A stretch of 32,541 nt of DNA from an uncultured Chitinophagales bacterium (GTDB lineage Bacteria; Bacteroidota; Bacteroidia; Chitinophagales; JAHDHT01): contig CALHDG010000072.1 in assembly GCA_938023075.1 (NCBI GenBank), positions 1-32,541 of the forward strand, given 5' to 3'. The translations under genes and the position numbers were made by a program. Positions 1-8,335 of the stretch are shown here, one piece after another. How positions within the stretch are numbered: the stretch's first letter is position 1; each line of letters opens with the position of its first letter. The notes below the pieces were generated by a model, which saw nothing but the letters and a program-made list of their open reading frames with translations, did no database searches and had not been told where the DNA came from.

Positions 1-374
1 CTTCGCAAATGCTTTCTTCTACACTTAGTTCAAAAGCATCATCTATTAAAATAGTGGTTTCTGTAATACTGTTGCAGCCTTGTTCATTGGTTAAAACAGA
101 GGTATAAATTCCAGCAGTCGAAACAATTGAATCGCCCGGCAAAGTATAACTGCCATTTTCGCAAAGGCGAATTTCTTCTTCAATAAATACAGATGGACTA
201 ACCGTTAAATTGGTGATGACCACGCTATCACAATTTTGAGAAGAACTTAAAACCGTTTCATAAATACCGGCTTCGGTAACTTCTATGCCATTGGGTAAAA
301 TGAACGAACTGCCTTCGCAAATGCTTTCTTCTACACTTAGTTCAAAAGCATCATCTATTAAAATAGTGGTTTCT
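1..374 (-). repeat. Near-identical duplicated stretch in the tandem module array
   Basis: Positions 1-62 and 313-374 are identical at the nucleotide level, an offset of 312 bases, or two 52-residue modules. Neighbouring modules match only loosely in DNA, so this copy is recent: either a two-module duplication or local gene conversion. It encodes the junction TTILIDDAFELSVEES followed by ICEG. Confidence 0.85.
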
Positions 375-2575
375 ATTAATTCCATACATCCGGAGACTTG
401 GGTGATTGTTGTTTCGTACGTTCCAGGACTTGAAACCACAGAATTATCTGGCAAAGTATAGGTACCGCCTTCACAAATACTAACACGTTCTCTGGTAGTT
501 GGCGTGTTTACTCCCAACACAATAGTTATTGTACTATCGCAACCATAAATAGAGGTTAAGGTTGTTTCGTAAGTTCCCTTCTCATCAACTAACTGCCCAT
601 CTGGCAATTCATAGGTTTCTCCTTTACAGATAAAAATCCAGGTATTTACTAAGTCGGTAATATTTACCGTTAGTTTTGTTTCCACCACTTTTGGGCAGCC
701 GTCTTCTCCGGTAATGGTCGAAAAATAAACACCCTCTTCCTGTGCCATAGAACCATCGGGCAAAGTATAACTCTCTCCTGTGCAAATAGTGGCTTCTTCG
801 TCAATTCTTTCCGGAGGTGTAATTGTTAAATTGGTGGTTATAATACTATCACAACCTTGTGCAGTACTTAACACACTTTCATAACTTCCGGCAAAACTAG
901 TTTCAGTTCCGCTCGGCAAAATGTAATTTTGTCCATCGCAAATTGATACTTCTTCTGTGCTTTGGTAAGCGGTTAATTCAGTTAAGTTTGTAATAATTTC
1001 TATGACACAATTTTCATCAGTAAGAATACTGGAGTAAGTGCCCTCCTCAGAAACGACACTTCCATCGGGCAGTGAATACACTTGATTTTCACAAAATGTC
1101 GCCAACTCTATTCGAGCAGATTCCATATCTTCTTCCTCTAACACAAAAGGTATTTGCATTTTTTGACAATTGGATTGTCTTTCAATATAAAGCCTATAGT
1201 TACCTGCCGCTAAATTATCAAAGCTCAATTCCGGTTGATAATTCACATCATCCAAAGAAAGCGTTAAATCTCCAATACTGTCTAATTTCGTCACTTCAAT
1301 TTCACCATCATTTCCTATACATGTGGGTTGAATGATTGTAATTTCTACTCTAATAGGTCCTTGCACTATTGGATTAACTCCTATATCATGTAAGTTTCCA
1401 ACAAAAGGCAAACCTACATCTAAAGCACTTTCCCGCAAAGGGCTTGTGGCTTCTAATTCAAAATGTACTTGAGTCGTATCAATAAATTCAGGTACAATAT
1501 TAGTAGTAGTGGCATTATCCAGATTTTCTTCTAAAAAATTATCCAGACTAATAATTTCACCTATGTTAGAATAGGATACATTCAATTCAGTATTTGAGGC
1601 TTCAGTAAAATATATTGGATTATCCAGGCTGTCTTCCCAAAATATAGAGTTTAGCATATTGATTGAAATAGCATCAGCAATTTGGCTGGTGGATTCAATT
1701 TCTAAAACAGCTTGTTGATTAGCATTGGTAACAGTTGAATTAATAATATGCCACGAACCGGTGGTAAACGATGCCAATTGACCATACAACCCGTTTTTGT
1801 TGTTTACTATTGAAGTGTTGACCAGATAAAACTCGCCGTTGTTCATTTCCTGCGTCCAAAAAACACTGAGTGCCATGCCAGAGTTAGACTCCCGATCATC
1901 TACAATACCATTGTTATAAAAGCTGCAATTGTATACACTGTATTTTCCGGTGCCCGACCAATTGATGAATTCTACCGCACCTTTTCTAACACCATAGCCG
2001 GCATTGGTCATTTCCACTCCTTCTAAAATAAAGGAGACGTCCAAATTATTATTTGCAGATAAACGAGTATCTAAAACTAAAATACTAGCATTCCCTCCTC
2101 CATCAAAAATGGTACGATGGGTGAAAGGATCATAAATTGTAAAATCCGAATTCCAGCCACCTTGAATCATAATTTTAAAGTTAGCAGAAGTGATTGCACC
2201 ATCCGAGCTTGCTCTATCGTAAAATAAATTATAAGTGCCTTCTGCCATTCGAATAACGGTTAAGCCAATTAATCCGCGGTTCATTAAGTTAGTAAATTCT
2301 TGTTGGGTATTTTGCGTGGTAAAATAGGCTATGGCAGGTGAGGCATTATCGTTAGGGTCGGTTTGTAATTGATACTCAAACAGGTTTAAAATTTGATCAT
2401 TATCATAATCACACCAAGCATCTTTCGGGTCGGTTGGGTCTAATTGATGCAGGTTTTCCCAATCATCACTTATCCCATCTTTATCCATATCAACTTGGGC
2501 AAAACTATAACACCCCAATGTAATTAAGGCAATGGTAAAAATCCAATTTAACAAGCCTGCTGATTTATAATACAT
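1..2575 (-). CDS. Giant secreted repeat protein, N-terminal 858 residues (partial)
   Basis: One uninterrupted minus-strand frame from an ATG at 2575 to the left edge; the C-terminus is outside the window. In order: a signal peptide ending near SFAQ; an acidic segment (DMDKDGISDDWE, then DPTDPKDAWCDYDND) of the thrombospondin type 3/EF-hand-like calcium-binding kind; about 350 residues rich in short Asn- and hydrophobic-rich turns, resembling a right-handed beta-helix; a segment with a CIGNDGEIEV core like SprB-type repeats; then about seven and a half modules of roughly 52 residues with the pattern ICxGxxYxLPDGxxVxxxGxYxxxLxxxxGCDSxxxTxLxV. Such proteins in Bacteroidota are usually surface or released products of the type IX secretion system, and a sorting domain would be expected beyond the edge. 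The role is probably adhesion or extracellular matrix; no enzyme motif is visible. Confidence 0.85.
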   Translation of the reverse strand, partial: MYYKSAGLLNWIFTIALITLGCYSFAQVDMDKDGISDDWENLHQLDPTDPKDAWCDYDNDQILNLFEYQLQTDPNDNASPAIAYFTTQNTQQEFTNLMNRGLIGLTVIRMAEGTYNLFYDRASSDGAITSANFKIMIQGGWNSDFTIYDPFTHRTIFDGGGNASILVLDTRLSANNNLDVSFILEGVEMTNAGYGVRKGAVEFINWSGTGKYSVYNCSFYNNGIVDDRESNSGMALSVFWTQEMNNGEFYLVNTSIVNNKNGLYGQLASFTTGSWHIINSTVTNANQQAVLEIESTSQIADAISINMLNSIFWEDSLDNPIYFTEASNTELNVSYSNIGEIISLDNFLEENLDNATTTNIVPEFIDTTQVHFELEATSPLRESALDVGLPFVGNLHDIGVNPIVQGPIRVEITIIQPTCIGNDGEIEVTKLDSIGDLTLSLDDVNYQPELSFDNLAAGNYRLYIERQSNCQKMQIPFVLEEEDMESARIELATFCENQVYSLPDGSVVSEEGTYSSILTDENCVIEIITNLTELTAYQSTEEVSICDGQNYILPSGTETSFAGSYESVLSTAQGCDSIITTNLTITPPERIDEEATICTGESYTLPDGSMAQEEGVYFSTITGEDGCPKVVETKLTVNITDLVNTWIFICKGETYELPDGQLVDEKGTYETTLTSIYGCDSTITIVLGVNTPTTRERVSICEGGTYTLPDNSVVSSPGTYETTITQVSGCMELIETTILIDDAFELSVEESICEGSSFILPNGIEVTEAGIYETVLSSSQNCDSVVITNLTVSPSVFIEEEIRLCENGSYTLPGDSIVSTAGIYTSVLTNEQGCNSITETTILIDDAFELSVEESICE

Positions 2576-2765
2576 TTCTCAATAGGTTATTCTATGCCTC
2601 TAATGTAAAAGCATTGATTTGTAACTACAAATACAATATTTTGGCATTGTCCTTTAATTTTAGCCTAAATAATTATTAATTTTTGATTTATAATATTGAC
2701 TGTCAAACGTTTGCAAATTATTCACAATCATTGAAATGAGCATTTTCTTATTGTTTTGAAGTAAT

Positions 2766-2998
2766 CAGATACTTAAGTTTCGGTAGTAGAATTCATTTCA
2801 TAATAACTTGAATATAAATTATTTATGGAAATTGAAGTACGCAATAAGGTTAAGTAAACTTAATTCAACATATAAAGCATAAAATCATCCAAGTGAACCT
2901 GTTCACTTGTTGTAGTAAAGTTGCCGTGCTTTTGTTGTCACAATGGAACAGGTTCCATTGGAACAGCAATTATTTTACTACCGAAACTTAAGTCAGAT
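2766..2998. mobile_element. 223-bp MITE-like element with 18-bp TIRs and 5-bp target duplication (family D)
   Basis: The arms at 2771-2788 (acttaagtttcggtagta) and 2976-2993 are perfect inverted complements. The unit is flanked by the direct repeat CAGAT (2766-2770 and 2994-2998), as expected for a 5-bp target-site duplication. There is no ORF inside, so it would need a transposase in trans. It lies in the space between the divergently transcribed giant secreted protein and the glycosyltransferase. Two internal 20-bp dyads are annotated separately. Confidence 0.8.
2890..2960. promoter_or_regulatory. Two related 20-bp dyads, 51 bp apart
   Basis: 2890-2909 reads caagtgaacctgttcacttg and 2941-2960 reads caatggaacaggttccattg. 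Each is a perfect 9-bp inverted repeat around a 2-base centre, and both fit CAAnnGAAC-nn-GTTCnnTTG; the differing bases are mirrored in each arm. They could be operator sites or small hairpins carried by the surrounding element. The protein that would bind them is unknown. Confidence 0.6.
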
Positions 2999-3092
2999 AT
3001 TGTAGAAAATCATGCTATTTTAAATTTCGAATCCAATTAGGGTATATTACCTAAACATGGTATGTTTTTCCATTTTGTAATTGATATCTTTT

Positions 3093-3100
3093 TATTTTTG
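3093..3100 (+). promoter_or_regulatory. Bacteroidota-type -7 box (TATTTTTG)
   Basis: It matches TAnnTTTG and sits about 30 bases before the TTG start of the glycosyltransferase. A TTTTG at 3073-3077 is a possible -33 element, but the spacing is a little short. Confidence 0.5.
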
Positions 3101-3129
3101 TAGCAATACTTATTGAATACTAACTTAAT

Positions 3130-4317
3130 TTGTCTATACTACCAGCAGTGATTTTCTGGAGTTTTATATCGTTTGTTCTGGCATTGCTTTACATAGCATT
3201 GTTATTATTTTATGTAGAACATTGGCAAAACCAAGCATCATTTGTTGAAACTGACATTCGCAGAAAAACCACCGTTAGTATTATCATTCCGGCACGTAAC
3301 GAAAGTGCGCGTATATTGACTTGTTTAGATGCAGTATTGCACCAAAATTATCCGGCAAATTTATATGAAGTAATTGTTGTAGATGACTTTTCAAACGATG
3401 ACACATATGCCTTAGCCAGCTCTATTCAAAAGCATAATTTACGCGTTTTTCAATTGGCTACTTTATTGTCAGATGAGCAAGAACACATTCATTCTTATAA
3501 AAAGAAAGCCATTGAAAAAGCCATTGATCAAAGTAAGGCTGAATTAATTGTTTGTATAGATGCTGATGTAGTTATGAATGAAAAATGGTTGCGAACAATA
3601 GTAGCATTTTATGAAAAAACGGAATGCCTGATGATTGCCGCTCCGGTTATGTTTCATCATCAGTCATCCTTTTTAAACCATTTTCAAGTACTCGATTTTT
3701 GTGGTATGATGGTTAGTACAGCAGCCGTTCTTGAAAGTCAACAAGGTATTATGTGTAATGGTGCAAACTTAGCCTATGCCCGCCAAGCTTTTCACTATGT
3801 ACAGGGTTTTAAAGATGTGGATAATTTCGGCTCGGGTGATGATGTATTTTTAATGCATAAAATACATACTGCTTTTCCTGGAGCATGCCGGTTTTTAAAG
3901 TCGAAAGTGGCAACCGTATATACCGAAGCACAACCCAATATAAGCACGTTTTTTAGTCAACGCTTTCGGTGGGCATCTAAAAATAAACATTTTAAAGACC
4001 GGAAGATCAATGCTCAATTGTTGATTGTTTTATGCATCAATATCAGTATAGTACTCAATTTTTGTTGTTGGGTTTTTAACTGTCTCTTTTGTTTTTGGGA
4101 GTCAAGCTCATTTGGCATTTTGTTGCTCTTACAATTGGGTGTAAAGAGTTTGGCTGATTATATTTATCTTTCAACAGGAGCAACTTTTTTTAACCAGAAA
4201 GCCTCCCTATGGTGGTTTGTGCCCGCTCAAATGGCACATATTATTTATATTGTTGTTGTTGGAGTGTTCGGCAATTTTTTACCTTACCAATGGAAAGGAC
4301 GACAGTATAAAAAATGA
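3130..4317 (+). CDS. Membrane glycosyltransferase, family 2
   Basis: A 395-residue GT-A fold glycosyltransferase of the processive type. An N-terminal membrane segment (about residues 8-30) is followed by the nucleotide-sugar pocket (IIIPARNE at 51-58, VVDDFS at 83-88), the metal-binding DAD at 144-146, GSGDD at 234-238 as the acceptor/base region, and QRFRW at 277-281, the Q-x-x-R-W signature of enzymes that keep hold of a growing chain. Two or three further membrane segments lie at about 295-385. The start is TTG: an in-frame stop lies just upstream at 3121-3123 and no ATG occurs until well inside the domain. It probably adds sugars to a lipid or envelope polysaccharide; the sugar and acceptor cannot be read from the sequence. 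A family A hairpin element follows 35 bases after the stop. Confidence 0.88.
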   Translation: MSILPAVIFWSFISFVLALLYIALLLFYVEHWQNQASFVETDIRRKTTVSIIIPARNESARILTCLDAVLHQNYPANLYEVIVVDDFSNDDTYALASSIQKHNLRVFQLATLLSDEQEHIHSYKKKAIEKAIDQSKAELIVCIDADVVMNEKWLRTIVAFYEKTECLMIAAPVMFHHQSSFLNHFQVLDFCGMMVSTAAVLESQQGIMCNGANLAYARQAFHYVQGFKDVDNFGSGDDVFLMHKIHTAFPGACRFLKSKVATVYTEAQPNISTFFSQRFRWASKNKHFKDRKINAQLLIVLCINISIVLNFCCWVFNCLFCFWESSSFGILLLLQLGVKSLADYIYLSTGATFFNQKASLWWFVPAQMAHIIYIVVVGVFGNFLPYQWKGRQYKK

Positions 4318-4351
4318 AGCAATAATTGTCAACACACTAAAAGTTTCAAAT

Positions 4352-4470
4352 ATTTTTTGAAGCAAAACCGTATTCTCTATATAATTTTTGGGTCCTGCTT
4401 TCCGTTCAAATGCTGCGGCAAGGCTTCAAATAGCCAGGCTTCGAGCAGCATAACCACTGCAATCAAGGCT
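4352..4470 (+). repeat. Family A hairpin element, copy 1
   Basis: Box 1 (attttttgaagcaaaa, 4352-4367), then the conserved left flank from 4391 (ggtcctgctttccgttcaa), stem ATGCTGC (4410-4416) pairing with GCAGCAT (4445-4451), then the right flank aaccactgcaatcaaggct to 4470. It lies in the same direction as, and just behind, the glycosyltransferase gene. A 72-codon open frame across this stretch is a by-product of the repeat. Confidence 0.85.
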
Positions 4471-4516
4471 AGTTGGGTGGCTTTAGTTTTTCATATAAAG
4501 GAAACTGATAAATGCT

Positions 4517-4524
4517 TAAATTTG
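4517..4524 (+). promoter_or_regulatory. -7 box (TAAATTTG), near-leaderless start
   Basis: It matches TAnnTTTG exactly and ends 7 bases before the ATG at 4532, so the transcript would begin at or very near the start codon. No convincing -33 box is visible. Confidence 0.5.
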
Positions 4525-4531
4525 CAACTTA

Positions 4532-5425
4532 ATGGACGATATATTAACCCTTATTGGTACACACGAAGTGTTTGAAAGCTTACAACAAAAAGAACTTCAA
4601 ACCTTACAATCTATTATTAAAAGAGAAACCTATAGTAAAAACGGTTTGGTGTATGATACCAGTCAATCACCAAAATTTTTATTTTACATAGAAACCGGTA
4701 GTTTTCAATTAACCTTACCCGGCAATGTTAAGTTAGTTTTACGACCAGGTCAATTAATTGGTGAAGTAGGCGTGATTAACCAAGATTTCAGAAGTGGAAC
4801 AGTCGTTGCTTTAGAAGATTCTTCGTTAATTAGTATTTGTGGCACCCGTTTATTTAATGAAGACTTTGTACAACCTTCTATTTCTTTAAAAATTTTGCGG
4901 GCATTGAGTAAACGCATTACCAATTATCTACGGTCTAAAAATCAAGTAGCTACCAGAGAATTAATTCATCAAGGAGAAAACGAACATGTTGAATTTAAAT
5001 CAACCTTGCGTTGGAACACCTATACCAACAAAAAAGATGCTGCTATAGAACACGCCATATTAAAAACTATTGCTGCTTTTTTGAATGCAGAAGGCGGCGT
5101 TCTATTAATTGGTGTTGCAGATGATGGTGAACTCTTAGGCTTAAACTTCGATCAATTTAACAACGACGATAAAATGTTATTGCATATTACTACAATGGTT
5201 AAAAAAAGTTTGGGCTCTATCTTTTTAAAGTATATCGACTTTTCTATTGAAACTATTGATGAGCAAAAACTGTTGAGGGTAGATTGTAAACCATCGAACA
5301 TACCGGCTTATATGAAAGATGGAAACGCTGAGCACTTTTACATTCGCACCGGACCGGCTACTACCGATTTACAAGTGAGTAAAATTCATACGTATATTAT
5401 GGAGCGGTTTGACCAAGAAATATAA
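4532..5425 (+). CDS. Cyclic-nucleotide-binding domain fused to AlbA_2 (Schlafen-type) domain
   Basis: 297 residues. Residues about 10-120 form a CRP-like beta-roll with a GEVGVINQDFRSGT phosphate-binding cassette, in which the Glu and Arg that contact a cyclic nucleotide in this family are kept. A helix (SISLKILRALSKRITNYLR) leads into an AlbA_2/Schlafen AAA_4-type domain at about 150-290, recognisable from EHVEFKSTLRWN and AFLNAEGGVLLIGVADDGELLGL. There is no helix-turn-helix of the CRP type: the AlbA_2 domain takes the place of the usual DNA-binding output. AlbA_2 domains are thought to bind nucleic acid, so the protein is probably a cNMP-gated regulator, but its targets are unknown. It stands alone as a transcription unit. 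Confidence 0.8.
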   Translation: MDDILTLIGTHEVFESLQQKELQTLQSIIKRETYSKNGLVYDTSQSPKFLFYIETGSFQLTLPGNVKLVLRPGQLIGEVGVINQDFRSGTVVALEDSSLISICGTRLFNEDFVQPSISLKILRALSKRITNYLRSKNQVATRELIHQGENEHVEFKSTLRWNTYTNKKDAAIEHAILKTIAAFLNAEGGVLLIGVADDGELLGLNFDQFNNDDKMLLHITTMVKKSLGSIFLKYIDFSIETIDEQKLLRVDCKPSNIPAYMKDGNAEHFYIRTGPATTDLQVSKIHTYIMERFDQEI

Positions 5426-5444
5426 GCGTATTTTTACTATTGAA

Positions 5445-5648
5445 ATGAAAAAAAATAAATTTTCCATGTTGCTACGAGGTTTGGCTTCAAAAACAATCAA
5501 TGCAAAAGCCTTAGTTAAAAAGTTTAAAAATCAGCCTGATCAAGTATACATTAAAAAACAGATAAACCTTAAAAAGTCAACTCATTTGAAAAACAACCGG
5601 CTGTTCTTTGGTATTTTTAGCTATTGGAAACATCAATTTAAACGTTGA
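5445..5648 (+). CDS. Possible small basic protein, uncertain
   Basis: A 67-codon frame from the ATG at 5445 encodes a Lys/Arg-rich peptide with no recognised domain. It follows the AlbA_2 gene by 19 bases. Its last 72 bases overlap the 3' end of the convergent histidine kinase gene, which argues against it. The part before that overlap, about 44 codons, could be real. No promoter of its own is visible. Confidence 0.25.
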   Translation: MKKNKFSMLLRGLASKTINAKALVKKFKNQPDQVYIKKQINLKKSTHLKNNRLFFGIFSYWKHQFKR

Positions 5649-7496
5649 ACCTGTAGAATCAGTTTTCTCTAATTGAATACTACCGCCATGCGTATTCATA
5701 ATGCGCTTGCAGATAGACATGCCTAAACCCGTGCCACTATAGTCAGATGATTTATGATACCGGGAAAATGCCTTAAATAATTTACCGGCAAATTCAGGCT
5801 TTATTCCAATGCCGTTATCTTTAACAAAAATGAAGTGCTCATTTTCTTCTTTAACCGACCATATATTTACCTTGGCTTTATGGTCGGCATCACCTTTCGG
5901 CTGGTATTTAATGGAATTAGAAATTAAATTATGAAAAACCGTTTTTAACAACCCATTGTTGCCCCAAATAGTTGGTAGTTTTTCTATGTTTAAGTTGGCA
6001 TAGCCCGTGTTAACATCATAAGAGAAAGCCGGATAAACCGAATCAATTACTTCGTTTAGATCAACTTTAGAGAATTCTTGGTCTGCTAAATTTATTCTGG
6101 AGTAAAGCAATAAATCTTCAATAAGTATCGACATAGATTTTGCCGAACTATCAATAAAGTCATTAAATTTTATCACTTTATCTTTATTAAAGCCGTTCTG
6201 AAATTGCTTTTTAATTAGATGAGAAAAAGCGGCAATATTTTTTACGGGTGCTTTTAAATCGTGGCTCATAATGTTTGAAAAGGTCATCAGTTCTTCATTT
6301 TTCTTTTCAATACGTTTTAAAAATCGTTCTTTTTCAATATTCTGTATCTTCAACTGTTGATTGAGGGCTTTTTCGGCTTGTATTTTTCCTTTTTGAAGTC
6401 TAAAATAAACAAATGTAAAAATAGAGAATAAAAGTAAACTTCCAACTAATAGAATTCTACTTATTTTAACGTCATTAAGTTCTCGTCGCCGGGCAATTTT
6501 TTCTTGTTTTTCTTTATAAACCCTAAAATCATCTTGTACATTTAGTAGGTAGCTATTCCCATCGCTTCTGATATCAAAAAATTGAAAATTTAAGTTTTTA
6601 GATTCTATCAATTGCTTAAAAGCTGCTTTGTGGTTGCCAATTTCATTATAAAGCATTGATAAATCAAAGTATACCATAGGCAAAAAATCAAGATGCATTT
6701 TATTTTGCAAACTGGCTTCTATTGATTTGTGATAACTTTCTAAACTCTCTTCAATTTGTCCGAGTGCATAATAAGCTTTTGCAGAGTGGTAATAGGGTAT
6801 AGTCAAATAACCAGGTTGTTCACTTTTCGTTCCTTCAATTACAAAATTAAAAATAGCTAAAGCTTTTTCGTATTGGTGCTCACGAGCTAAGTGTAGCCCT
6901 TTTTCAAAATCTAAAGTGTAGTGTCTCCATTTAATATTGGTACTATCTACCAGTTGATAACAGCTATCTAAATAGATTTTTGCCAAATCAAACCGTTTCA
7001 TAATGTTATACATATGCATTTGGTGTGCATAGAAATTATTCTGCATCTCGTTGGTTATATTGTTGGTAGCTATCAATGTTTTCTTTAATTTAGAAGACGC
7101 GTCGAAATGCTCTTTGGCTTTATCAAATTTTTGTAAATAGCTATAGTAACGCGCAATGTCTAAATGCAGGTCATATTTTTCCTTTTTTAAATTTGCTTCA
7201 TCAGCTAACAATAAGGCTTCCCATAGTGTAGTAAAAATTATGCTATAATTTTTATGTTTATCGTATCGTACGTAGTATTGACATACCTTGATTACACAAG
7301 CAGTATCATAACTTTCAATTAGTTGATTGATAACTATTTTAGCATATTCAATATTGTTATTAAACTTGATGTTTCTTTCAATATTTATTTGCTTTGATAA
7401 ACTATCTGCAGGGCAAAAAGTGCCATTTCCTAATACATTGGAACAGCAAAACAGTATAAAGTATGCTGTTAAATTGATTTTAAATGTAGACACCAA
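5577..7496 (-). CDS. TPR-sensor histidine kinase
   Basis: 639 residues. A signal peptide (about 1-23) precedes a periplasmic helical region of TPR-like repeats (about 45-305), one membrane segment (346-365), a short coiled coil (370-403), and a HisKA/HATPase_c kinase core. The phosphoacceptor is H412 in NIMSHDLKAPVKN; the N box is HNLISNSIKYQ (522-532), G1 is DNGIGI (560-565) and G2 is GTGLGMSI (588-595). No receiver domain is attached and no response regulator lies nearby, so the partner is encoded elsewhere. The start is a TTG at 7496 or a GTG at 7493; no ATG is available. A TATTTTTG box on this strand at 7505-7498 lies almost on the start, so it would give a leaderless message if used. Confidence 0.88.
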   Translation of the reverse strand: MVSTFKINLTAYFILFCCSNVLGNGTFCPADSLSKQINIERNIKFNNNIEYAKIVINQLIESYDTACVIKVCQYYVRYDKHKNYSIIFTTLWEALLLADEANLKKEKYDLHLDIARYYSYLQKFDKAKEHFDASSKLKKTLIATNNITNEMQNNFYAHQMHMYNIMKRFDLAKIYLDSCYQLVDSTNIKWRHYTLDFEKGLHLAREHQYEKALAIFNFVIEGTKSEQPGYLTIPYYHSAKAYYALGQIEESLESYHKSIEASLQNKMHLDFLPMVYFDLSMLYNEIGNHKAAFKQLIESKNLNFQFFDIRSDGNSYLLNVQDDFRVYKEKQEKIARRRELNDVKISRILLVGSLLLFSIFTFVYFRLQKGKIQAEKALNQQLKIQNIEKERFLKRIEKKNEELMTFSNIMSHDLKAPVKNIAAFSHLIKKQFQNGFNKDKVIKFNDFIDSSAKSMSILIEDLLLYSRINLADQEFSKVDLNEVIDSVYPAFSYDVNTGYANLNIEKLPTIWGNNGLLKTVFHNLISNSIKYQPKGDADHKAKVNIWSVKEENEHFIFVKDNGIGIKPEFAGKLFKAFSRYHKSSDYSGTGLGMSICKRIMNTHGGSIQLEKTDSTGSTFKLMFPIAKNTKEQPVVFQMS

Positions 7497-8335
7497 ACAA
7501 AAATATTTATTGCTTTTTTAGAAATACTCTAATTACAAAGCGTTTAAAAATAAAAATTATTCAATTAGTAGATTACCGCATTACCGTTCATCTGTAAAAC
7601 GGTGTACTTGTTTAATAAAGCTAATATACCTGGTTTTGCAATGTTGGCTAAGCTGCCTAAGGAATAATTCAAAAAATAACTGTCCATTTTTACCTTTGAG
7701 ATTTTCCGGTCTACTTCATTAAAAATACTCGGCTTAGCACCACTAAGCCTGCGTTTTTTAACTTGTATATCAAAAAATCTCTTTGCTAAAATTTGAACAT
7801 TTATTTTTTCTTTATTCCTAATTCAATATTGTTGAGGTAAATTAGTTAGTAATTCTTTTATTTTTAAGCATTTTCAAATATAACTAGTAGAAATTGGCTA
7901 CCTGTCTGACACCAGACAAAACGCATCATTCTGAAAAGATGTAGAGCGAAGTGACTCTCCCGTCATTTCGACCCAAGGGAGAAATCCTGCAACATCAAAC
8001 CACCATAGTTGGTTTATGCTTTAGTAAGTTTAAATGCAAAAACATTCCATTCTATTTTACGAACTATCCTGTTGGAGGTGTTGATATTCGGGTATAGGAC
8101 TTGGATCGCTGAAGTTTCACCATTAGTTGTAATTTTATTGCAGGCTTCGTTGTTTATTCAGTTCTGTAAGCATCTAAATTACTCAAAATTATTAACCCGC
8201 AGCCAATCTCACCAAGCGGATAGCACTTTTTAAATAAAAATTTACTATATTAGGTTTTTACTTCCATCAAACAGCAATTAAAAAAACGATAACTATGTTT
8301 GAAAGGAAAATCATTTTAATAAAATTTAATAGAAT
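7497..8335. other. 839-bp intergenic region
   Basis: It contains a family B long-hairpin element (7687-7791) and a short stretch at 7959-7989 (gtcatttcgacccaaggg and following bases) that I recognise as an intergenic repeat common in Bacteroidota genomes. The frame at 8009-8233 has no recognisable product and I do not call it. Nothing else is supported. Confidence 0.5.
7687..7791 (-). mobile_element. Family B long-hairpin element, copy 1
   Basis: Read on the minus strand it aligns along its length with the element at 19504-19613: the same order of gatatacaag, aaaacgcag, central hairpin and ccggaaaatctcaaag. Here the central hairpin is GGCTTAG-TGGTG-CTAAGCC, against GTCTTAG-TGGGG-CTAAGAC in the other copy, so paired bases change together. 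The outer ends form an imperfect inverted repeat (ttttacctttgagatttt against the complement of the far end). Confidence 0.75.

Larger units (their letters stand above)
2576..3129. other. Intergenic region between divergent genes
   Basis: It holds the family D element and, at 3093-3100, a TATTTTTG box for the downstream gene. I see no coding potential. The stretch 2576-2760 is AT-rich with no feature I can support. Confidence 0.6.

Noticed and set aside
1072-1335. 87-codon plus-strand frame
   Set aside because: Fully antisense to the continuous secreted-protein frame on the minus strand.
4357-4575. 72-codon plus-strand frame between the glycosyltransferase and AlbA_2 genes
   Set aside because: It reads through the family A hairpin and into the next gene in another frame; the repeat explains its openness.
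8009-8233. 74-codon plus-strand frame
   Set aside because: No domain, no promoter box, and another frame is about as open; treated as chance.
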